A DNA stretch of 6,184 nucleotides from QQUD01 sp039029915 (GTDB taxonomy: Bacteria; Chloroflexota; Anaerolineae; Promineifilales; Promineifilaceae): contig JBCCFD010000466.1 in assembly GCA_039029915.1 (NCBI GenBank), forward strand, positions 1 to 6,184, read 5' to 3'. This document shows, piece by piece, positions 1-3,811 of this stretch. Under the pieces are notes generated by a model, which saw nothing but the letters and a program-made list of their open reading frames with translations, had not been told where the DNA came from and did not search any database. Within the stretch, counting starts at the first letter, position 1. The number at the start of each line of letters is the position of its first letter. Both the position numbers and the translations under genes were made by a program.

Positions 1-122
1 GCCTGAATAAATTGTTCGACAGTTAAGACCTTAATGCCACTTTCAATTATTTCATCCAAGCATCTTTGGATGTCCTCTATTTTTCTAATATCGGCATTTA
101 CGACTAATTGAAAATAGCTCAT
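1..122 (-). CDS. Hypothetical protein, N-terminal part (runs off window)
   Basis: Reading leftwards from an ATG at 122-120, 40 codons stay open to the window edge, beginning MSYFQLVVNADIRKIEDIQR. An in-frame TAA lies only eight codons upstream of the ATG, so the start cannot be much further out. The visible part looks like a beta strand (YFQLVVNA) followed by an amphipathic helix (RKIEDIQRCLDEIIES) and another strand (KVLTVEQFI), a soluble alpha/beta beginning with no signal peptide or membrane segment. I do not recognise the family. No strong Shine-Dalgarno precedes the ATG, which lowers confidence. It is divergent from the acyl-CoA dehydrogenase gene and shares the intergenic region with it. 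It is either the 5' end of a real gene or a chance open frame; only the sequence to the left can decide. Confidence 0.5.
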   Translation of the reverse strand, partial: MSYFQLVVNADIRKIEDIQRCLDEIIESGIKVLTVEQFIQ

Positions 123-184
123 ACTCAGAAAGGTTCTAACGTCTTAAAGGGTCTAAAGAAGAATTTTAGTCGGCTTTTTGTGAT

Positions 185-229
185 TGTTGGGGGTTTATGC
201 AGAATGTGTGTCGGGATAAACCCTCAATA
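185..229. repeat. Imperfect inverted repeat / hairpin
   Basis: GGGTTTAT (191-198) is exactly complementary to ATAAACCC (216-223). Pairing extends outward to 185 and 229 through two G-T pairs (186/228 and 190/224), giving a stem of about 14 pairs with a 17-base loop. No T-run follows on either strand, so it is unlikely to be an intrinsic terminator. It would lie in the leader of the leftward transcript if the 254-282 promoter is real. It may be an operator, an RNA structure or a degenerate dispersed repeat. The loop end contains TCGGGAT, also found in the hairpin at 5871-5894. Confidence 0.55.
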
Positions 230-253
230 CGGACAAAAACGAGAATTAAATCC

Positions 254-282
254 AGTATAAACGCTGCTTACATATTCTGCAA
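254..282 (-). promoter_or_regulatory. Possible leftward sigma-70 promoter
   Basis: On the minus strand TATACT (259-254, five of six consensus bases) is preceded by TTGCAG (282-277, TTG conserved) with a 17-base spacer. It would start a transcript near 247 with a leader of about 125 bases to the ATG at 122, containing the 185-229 hairpin. The -35 match is weak and the region is AT-rich, so a chance match is quite possible. Confidence 0.3.
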
Positions 283-413
283 TCTGTAGGGTAGATATTA
301 GTTTGCGCATTTGGAATGGATTTAGGCAAGATATACGATTTCTTGCTTGGTTTATCGTTTGCATTGAGGTTTGTAGAAATCGTCTATCTGGCTGGTAAGG
401 GGGTTGGGTAGAG

Positions 414-425
414 AAACGGCCGTTT
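414..425. repeat. Iterated palindrome AAACGGCCGTTT, copy 1
   Basis: Perfect 12-base palindrome in non-coding DNA, 60 bases upstream of the dehydrogenase start. The match to the copy in ptrB extends to 16 bases (AAACGGCCGTTTCCAA, 414-429). It is one of six ACGGCCGT sites in the window and the only one outside a coding frame, so protein constraint cannot explain it. A palindrome at this position could also be an operator for the downstream gene, but its recurrence inside genes argues for a dispersed motif. Confidence 0.8.
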
Positions 426-485
426 CCAATCCCTTCAAACCAAAGTAAAATCACGCCCAGCTTAAAGCAAATACGAGGAGACCCC

Positions 486-1628
486 ATGAACCCAAAACAT
501 TTAACCGAAGAACATCTCATGTTTCGAGACGCCGTCCGTCAATTTGTCCAGCGAGAAATCGTGCCTTACCATGAACAGTGGGAAAAAGAGGGCCTTGTTT
601 CTCGGGAAGTGTGGCTCAAGGCGGGCGAAAACGGCTTTTTGTGCATGGATGTGCCTGAGGCGTATGGGGGCATGGGGGTGGATGATTATCGCTACAACGC
701 TATTCTCACTGAAGAGATGTCGCTGGTGGGGGGGCATGGTCCCGGTTTTGCGGTGCAGAATGAGCTGGTTGTGCCGTACATTCTGGCGTTTGGCACCGAA
801 GAACAAAAGAAACGGTGGCTACCCAAGCTGGCCTCGGGTGAATATATTTCATCGTTGGCCATGACGGAACCGAATGCGGGGAGCGATTTGCAGCGGGCAC
901 AAACAACGGCCGTATTAAAAGACGACCATTACGTTATGAACGGCCAAAAAACTTTCATCTCTAACGGCATCCTGAACGACATCGCCATCGTGTATTGCAA
1001 AACGGACCCCAAAGAAGGGGCAAAGGGTACCAGTCTGATTGTGGTTGAAGAGGGGATGGCAGGGTATGAACGAGGCCGTAATTTGGAAAAAATCGGCCGT
1101 CATGCCCAAGACACGGCCGAATTGTTCTTTAAAGATGTCAAAGTCCCCGTTGAAAATCGGTTGGGTGAAGAAGGGTTAGGATTCCGCTATTTGATGCACA
1201 ATCTGCCCCAAGAGCGCCTTTTGATTGGCCTTGGCGCCTTTACGGCCGCCGAAGCCGCCTTAGAACACACCATCCAATATTGCCAAGAGCGCACCGCCTT
1301 TGGTCGGCCCATCGGAAAATTCCAAAACAGCCGCTTTAAATTAGCCGAAATGAAGACCGAGCTCACTGTAGGGCGCGTGTATATGGACGACTGCATCATG
1401 AAGCAGGTGGAGGGCACATTAACGGCGGATGAAGCGGCGATGTGTAAGCTGTGGTCAACGGACATTGCCAAAAAAGTCATCGATCAATGCCTCCAACTGC
1501 ACGGTGGGTATGGTTATATGCTTGAATACCCCATCGCCAAGCTGTTCCTCGACGTTCGCGTCGATCCGATTCACGGAGGCACCAATGAAATCATGAAGGA
1601 AATTGTGGGTCGGTCTATGGGCTTTTAG
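486..1628 (+). CDS. Acyl-CoA dehydrogenase, long-chain/isovaleryl type
   Basis: A 380-residue FAD-dependent acyl-CoA dehydrogenase, normal full length, oxidising an acyl-CoA to its trans-2-enoyl-CoA and passing electrons to electron-transfer flavoprotein in the cytoplasm. The N-terminal helical domain (about 1-120) is followed by the beta domain with family signature 1, AMTEPNAGSD (125-134), and the flavin-contacting FISN (158-161). The C-terminal helical domain carries ERTAFG (268-273) and signature 2 from Q337 to D356, including QLHGGYGY (337-344). The MCAD catalytic-glutamate position holds glycine (PIHGGT, 361-366), while E243 in NLPQERLLIG sits where long-chain and isovaleryl-CoA dehydrogenases place the base. 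The enzyme should therefore be active, with a long-chain or branched substrate; I cannot choose. GAGGAG at 475-480 fixes the start. No other beta-oxidation genes are adjacent, and it appears monocistronic. Confidence 0.95.
   Translation: MNPKHLTEEHLMFRDAVRQFVQREIVPYHEQWEKEGLVSREVWLKAGENGFLCMDVPEAYGGMGVDDYRYNAILTEEMSLVGGHGPGFAVQNELVVPYILAFGTEEQKKRWLPKLASGEYISSLAMTEPNAGSDLQRAQTTAVLKDDHYVMNGQKTFISNGILNDIAIVYCKTDPKEGAKGTSLIVVEEGMAGYERGRNLEKIGRHAQDTAELFFKDVKVPVENRLGEEGLGFRYLMHNLPQERLLIGLGAFTAAEAALEHTIQYCQERTAFGRPIGKFQNSRFKLAEMKTELTVGRVYMDDCIMKQVEGTLTADEAAMCKLWSTDIAKKVIDQCLQLHGGYGYMLEYPIAKLFLDVRVDPIHGGTNEIMKEIVGRSMGF
906..913. repeat. Iterated palindrome ACGGCCGT, copy 2
   Basis: Lies in the acyl-CoA dehydrogenase gene, read as ACG GCC GTA (Thr-Ala-Val, residues 141-143). 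The left flank is also A (AACGGCCGTA). Three further CGGCCG cores occur in the same gene at 1094-1099, 1114-1119 and 1243-1248 without the full ACGGCCGT flanks. Confidence 0.7.
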
Positions 1629-1657
1629 AACCGATAAAACTTTGGTCATACCTGCTC

Positions 1658-1686
1658 TTGTCATGCAAAATCCCAATTGTTATAAT
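1658..1686 (+). promoter_or_regulatory. Strong extended -10 promoter of the tRNA-Thr gene
   Basis: TTGTCA (1658-1663, four of six consensus bases at the -35) is followed after exactly 17 bases by a perfect TATAAT (1681-1686). TGT directly before it makes an extended -10 (TGTTATAAT, 1678-1686). Transcription should start near 1693, about 20 bases before the tRNA, leaving a short 5' leader for RNase P. This is the best promoter in the window and suits a constitutively expressed tRNA. Confidence 0.85.
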
Positions 1687-1712
1687 GTGGGTCTATAGTA
1701 AAAATATAACTT

Positions 1713-1785
1713 GCCGGAATAGCTCAGTTGGTAGAGCGAACGATTCGTAATCGTTAGGTCACGAGTTCAAATCTCGTTTTCGGCT
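1713..1785 (+). tRNA. tRNA-Thr (anticodon CGT)
   Basis: A complete 73-base cloverleaf. The acceptor stem GCCGGAA (1713-1719) pairs with TTTCGGC (1778-1784) with one G-T pair. The D arm is GCTC/GAGC with an AGTTGGTA loop. The anticodon stem AACGA/TCGTT (1739-1743, 1751-1755) encloses loop TTCGTAA, giving anticodon CGT at 1746-1748, which reads ACG (Thr). The variable loop is AGGTC. The T stem ACGAG/CTCGT encloses TTCAAAT. The discriminator base is T1785 and the 3' CCA is not encoded (TCAC follows), so CCA must be added by nucleotidyltransferase. The gene has its own promoter and terminator and stands alone between unrelated genes. No repeat of its 3' end is visible elsewhere in the window, so there is no sign of an integrated element. 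Confidence 0.97.
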
Positions 1786-1793
1786 CACTAAGG

Positions 1794-1823
1794 AAATGCT
1801 CTGATTCGTCAGGGCATTTTTTA
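1794..1823 (+). terminator. Intrinsic terminator of the tRNA-Thr unit
   Basis: ATGCTCTGA (1796-1804) and TCAGGGCAT (1809-1817) form a 9-pair stem with one G-T pair, capped by a TTCG tetraloop. The T-run covers 1817-1822, and AA at 1794-1795 can extend the stem into it. It begins nine bases after the tRNA discriminator base, as expected for a single-tRNA transcript. Confidence 0.92.
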
Positions 1824-1830
1824 TTGCCAT

Positions 1831-1861
1831 CGCCTCGGTGCCTGAGCTTGTCGAAGGCTTC
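1831..1861 (+). repeat. REP-like element, first of an inverted pair
   Basis: The core GCCTGAGCTTGTCGAAGGC (1840-1858) resembles a repetitive intergenic motif I know from several bacterial genomes (reverse complement GCCTTCGACAAGCTCAGGC). Its ends GCCT and AGGC are complementary. It starts eight bases after the tRNA terminator and is non-coding. The identification is by resemblance; copy number in this genome is unknown. Confidence 0.5.
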
Positions 1862-1916
1862 ACCCTATGGTTTACAAAGCCAGAAAACAATATGCTGTCC
1901 CGCTCTGGCTCCGACA

Positions 1917-1947
1917 GGCCCCTTAACAGGCTCGAGGGCACTCAGCC
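1917..1947 (-). repeat. REP-like element, second of an inverted pair (diverged)
   Basis: Read on the minus strand it contains GAGTGCCCTCGAGCCTGTTA then AGG, which aligns with GGTGCCTGAGCTTGTCGAAGG of the first element through shared GTGCC, GAGC, TGT and AAGG blocks with a few changes and small gaps. The two face each other across about 55 bases, like the paired arms of a bacterial interspersed mosaic element. Divergence suggests an old, degenerating insertion. Confidence 0.4.
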
Positions 1948-2091
1948 GCTACTCAGTGTTGGCTCTGACACCCTACTTGAAGGGCTTCATAGGTGCTTAA
2001 CCATCGCTTGTCGTGCGTTGAACCCCCTCAACTGGCGCTGATAAAAAAATATCAATAAAATTCCCCCAATTTAGAGAAGAATAAACCACAC

Positions 2092-2119
2092 GCCACGTGC
2101 CACCTGCCACGTGCCACCT
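2092..2119. repeat. Tandem repeat: GCCACGTGCCACCT, two perfect copies
   Basis: Two exact 14-base units abut at 2092-2105 and 2106-2119. Each is made of two heptamers (GCCACGT and GCCACCT), so the block is four GCCACNT heptamers, like the heptameric short tandem repeats known from cyanobacteria and other large bacterial genomes. The two CACGTG cores (2094-2099 and 2108-2113) are mutually complementary and could form a 6-pair hairpin. The array ends only seven bases before the udk ribosome site at 2127-2131, so it lies in the probable udk leader. Confidence 0.85.
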
Positions 2120-2136
2120 TCACTTGAGGAGAGAAG

Positions 2137-2793
2137 ATGTTGAAAAAACCGATTGTATTTGCTGTGGCTGGCGGCACCGCTTCGGGAAAAACGACAGTCG
2201 CTAAAAAAATTCTTGAGGTCGTTGGCACCTCCAAAATTGCTTATCTGCCTCACGATGCGTACTATCGGGACCTAACACATCTTTCCCTTGAAGAACGCGT
2301 CAAAGTTAATTTTGATCACCCTGATTCGCTTGAAACGAAGCTGATGGTGAAGCATATCAAGCACCTTTTGCAGCACAAGACCGTTCACGTACCAGTCTAT
2401 GACTTTACGCGCCACACCCGCACAGAAGAATCTGTTTTAGTAGAGCCAGCCCCGATTATTTTAGTGGATGGTATTTTGATTTTTACCAAGCGCAAGCTGC
2501 GTGAGCTGATGGACATTAAAGTTTTTGTCGATACGGATTCAGATATTCGCTTTATTCGCCGCCTTAAGCGTGATATTGATGAGCGGGGCCGCGATTTAGA
2601 CAATGTGATCAGTCAATATTTAGGGACGGTACGCCCAATGCATATGAAGTTTGTGGAGCCAAGCAAGCGATTTGCGGATGTGATTATTCCTCACGGCGGT
2701 ATGAACAAGGTGGCCATGAATATGGTGGTGTCTAGCTTAAAGGAGCGGCTCCGCCTCGATGTAAATGAAGAGGCAGATAAAGATAGCGATTGA
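2137..2793 (+). CDS. udk: Uridine kinase (uridine/cytidine kinase)
   Basis: A 218-residue cytoplasmic P-loop kinase that phosphorylates uridine or cytidine to UMP or CMP in pyrimidine salvage; length is normal for the family. The Walker A motif GGTASGKT occupies 12-19. DAYYRD (40-45) and NFDHPDS (58-64) match the nucleoside-binding segments, PVYDFTRHTRT (86-96) the conserved substrate loop, and ILVDGIL (108-114) the Walker B-like strand. RRLKRDIDERGR (141-152) is the lid region, followed by YLGTVRPMHMKFVEPSKR (161-178) and DVIIPHGG (181-188), all typical. The tail is acidic (EEADKDSD). AGGAG at 2127-2131 fixes the start. The gene appears to stand alone: a non-coding repeat region precedes it and a 184-base gap with a promoter candidate follows. 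A phosphoribulokinase-family relative with another nucleoside substrate is the only realistic alternative. Confidence 0.92.
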   Translation: MLKKPIVFAVAGGTASGKTTVAKKILEVVGTSKIAYLPHDAYYRDLTHLSLEERVKVNFDHPDSLETKLMVKHIKHLLQHKTVHVPVYDFTRHTRTEESVLVEPAPIILVDGILIFTKRKLRELMDIKVFVDTDSDIRFIRRLKRDIDERGRDLDNVISQYLGTVRPMHMKFVEPSKRFADVIIPHGGMNKVAMNMVVSSLKERLRLDVNEEADKDSD

Positions 2794-2850
2794 CGCTTGC
2801 TTGGGATAGCTATTCTGGCTGATTCAAATGCCTTTCAGACGCCACCACGG

Positions 2851-2856
2851 TATAAT
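2851..2856 (+). promoter_or_regulatory. Candidate -10 box for the reductase-peptidase operon
   Basis: A perfect TATAAT lies 122 bases before the reductase ATG in the gap after udk. I find no good -35: at 16 to 18 base spacing the hexamers match poorly, and TTTCAG (2833-2838) is too close. If real, it would start near 2863 with a leader of about 115 bases, and it may need an activator. No terminator with a T-run is visible between udk and this site, so read-through from udk is also possible. Confidence 0.45.
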
Positions 2857-2965
2857 CCGCCGAATTGTTTGTACTGGTGTTAGCAAAATAGAGCAGAATA
2901 GGAAGAGAAAGTGATTCACAGAAAATCTTCAAATGACCTGAATACAGCATGTGAATGGCTTTTTA

Positions 2966-2973
2966 AGAGGTGG
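2966..2973 (+). promoter_or_regulatory. Ribosome binding site deciding the reductase start
   Basis: AGAGGTGG, with GAGGTG matching the anti-Shine-Dalgarno, ends four bases before ATG 2978. The longer open frame begins at GTG 2951, which has no ribosome site and would add nine residues before the usual MRIFITGG start of this family. The ATG is therefore the better start. Confidence 0.8.
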
Positions 2974-2977
2974 AACG

Positions 2978-3811
2978 ATGCGCATCTTCATCACAGGCGG
3001 CAACGGGCAGTTAGGAACCGCGCTTCAACAACAATTAAATCATCATGACTTATTCATCGCCGATTTACCAGACGTCGATATTAGCCATCGGCAGCAGCTA
3101 GAAACGGCCGTTTGTCAGGCCAAACCCAATATCATTATTCACTGCGCCGCATATACCAATGTGGATGGTTGCGCCAAAGACCCCGAATTAGCGTATAAAA
3201 TTAATGGCTTAGGCACCCAAAACGTAGCTCTGATTTGCCAAGAGCGTAATATTGAAATGGTGCATATTAGTACCAATGAAGTGTTCTCAGGGCGAGACGA
3301 GTCTGGTTACAACGAGTGGGCACCGTTGAACCCCAATAATCCATATGGACATTCCAAAGCCGCTGCCGAACATCACGTCACGAGATTGCTGAATAAATTT
3401 TACATTGTTCGCTCAGCTTGGCTTTATGCTCCCGAAGGGAAAAATTTTGTGCACGCCATTTTGCATAACGCTAGAAAAAATGGTCAAATCCAAGTCGTTA
3501 CAGATGAAATTGGCAACCCAACCTATGTTCATGATCTTGCCGTTGCCATCACGCAGCTCATTCAAACCAAACAGTATGGTACTTACCATTTAGTCAATCA
3601 AGGGCATTGCTCCCGCTGGGAGTTTGCCAACGAGATTTTGAAATGTGCTGGCTTAGCACACGTCAAAAATAGACCGATTCTATCCACTGAGTTTCAGCGT
3701 CTCTCAACACCGCCTGCCTTCGGCCATCTGCATAATGTGGCAGGCGCGGCTATTGGCGTTAAATTTCGCCCATGGCAAGAAGCGCTAGCAGAATTTATAA
3801 AGAACCTATGA
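2978..3811 (+). CDS. rfbD: RmlD-type sugar-nucleotide reductase (dTDP-4-dehydrorhamnose reductase family)
   Basis: A 277-residue extended short-chain dehydrogenase whose family performs the last step of dTDP-L-rhamnose synthesis, NAD(P)H reduction of dTDP-4-dehydrorhamnose; length is typical. The Rossmann fold opens with ITGGNGQLG (5-13, GxxGxxG) and continues with DVDISH (32-37) and HCAAYTNVDGCAKD (55-68). The catalytic set appears as T99 in STNEVFSG (98-105), Y123 and K127 in YGHSK. VTDEIGNPTYVHDLA (174-188) is characteristic of RmlD. The usual STDYVF segment reads STNEVF, and the C-terminal part (RPILSTEFQRLSTPP, 232-246) is diverged, so the exact 4-keto sugar is uncertain. No rmlA, rmlB or rmlC is adjacent; they must lie elsewhere. 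The stop overlaps the ptrB start (ATGA), indicating coupled translation. A related sugar-nucleotide reductase is the main alternative. Confidence 0.85.
   Translation: MRIFITGGNGQLGTALQQQLNHHDLFIADLPDVDISHRQQLETAVCQAKPNIIIHCAAYTNVDGCAKDPELAYKINGLGTQNVALICQERNIEMVHISTNEVFSGRDESGYNEWAPLNPNNPYGHSKAAAEHHVTRLLNKFYIVRSAWLYAPEGKNFVHAILHNARKNGQIQVVTDEIGNPTYVHDLAVAITQLIQTKQYGTYHLVNQGHCSRWEFANEILKCAGLAHVKNRPILSTEFQRLSTPPAFGHLHNVAGAAIGVKFRPWQEALAEFIKNL
3102..3113. repeat. Iterated palindrome AAACGGCCGTTT, copy 3
   Basis: The full 12-base palindrome lies inside the RmlD-like gene, with ACG GCC GTT in frame (Thr-Ala-Val, residues 43-45). This segment is not a recognised catalytic motif of the protein family. 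Confidence 0.75.

Larger units (their letters stand above)
123..485. other. Divergent intergenic region
   Basis: No convincing gene lies here. It separates the leftward partial gene from the rightward acyl-CoA dehydrogenase, so it should hold promoters for both. On the plus strand the best pair I find is TTGGAA (311-316) and TACGAT (334-339) with a 17-base spacer, each matching four of six consensus bases, which is weak. A somewhat better candidate faces left (254-282, listed separately). The region also holds a long imperfect inverted repeat (185-229) and the palindrome AAACGGCCGTTT (414-425). The dehydrogenase ribosome site GAGGAG is at 475-480, five bases before its ATG. Confidence 0.6.
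1824..2136. other. Non-coding region with short repeats before uridine kinase
   Basis: This 313-base stretch has no convincing gene; the open frames here are short and match no recognisable protein. It holds two diverged, oppositely oriented REP-like elements (1831-1861 and 1917-1947). A near-repeated decamer, GGCTCCGACA (1907-1916) and GGCTCTGACA (1961-1970), lies around the second. A small inverted repeat GTTGA/TCAAC spans 2017-2032. The 14-base tandem duplication at 2092-2119 adjoins the udk ribosome site. An AT-rich tract at 2041-2060 (TAAAAT at 2055-2060; TTGAAC at 2018-2023) may contain the udk promoter, but no well-spaced pair is convincing. Confidence 0.55.

Noticed and set aside
53..72. 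Inverted repeat CATCCAA / TTGGATG with a 6-base loop as an operator or terminator
   Set aside because: It lies inside the open frame of the partial leftward gene, is only 7 pairs long, and has no T-run. It may be chance.
224..520. Leftward open frame of 98 codons across the intergenic region into the start of the dehydrogenase gene
   Set aside because: It begins inside the well-supported dehydrogenase gene on the opposite strand and spans its ribosome site. Its composition shows no recognisable domain, so it is probably a chance open frame.
1713..1785. tRNA-Thr as an integration site for a mobile element, given the repeats on its right
   Set aside because: No duplicate of the tRNA 3' end, no integrase, and no phage or island genes appear in the following 4.4 kb.
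1838..2041. Rightward 67-codon open frame across the repeat region
   Set aside because: It is made almost wholly of the REP-like elements and has no ribosome site or recognisable domain.
2951..2977. Extended N-terminus of the RmlD-like protein from GTG 2951
   Set aside because: No ribosome site precedes it, whereas GAGGTG precedes ATG 2978 at good spacing and gives the usual family N-terminus.
2911..3048. Possible 45-codon leader peptide from GTG 2911, preceded by GGAAGAGAAA, overlapping the reductase start
   Set aside because: GTG start, product rich in Arg, His and Ser with no recognisable feature, and more than half of it overlaps the reductase gene in another frame. There is no run of a regulatory amino acid and no attenuator structure.
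3772..3807. Extended N-terminus of oligopeptidase B from ATG 3772
   Set aside because: It would overlap the reductase by 40 bases, and the added residues fit no known N-terminus. The ATGA overlap at 3808 is a standard coupled start.
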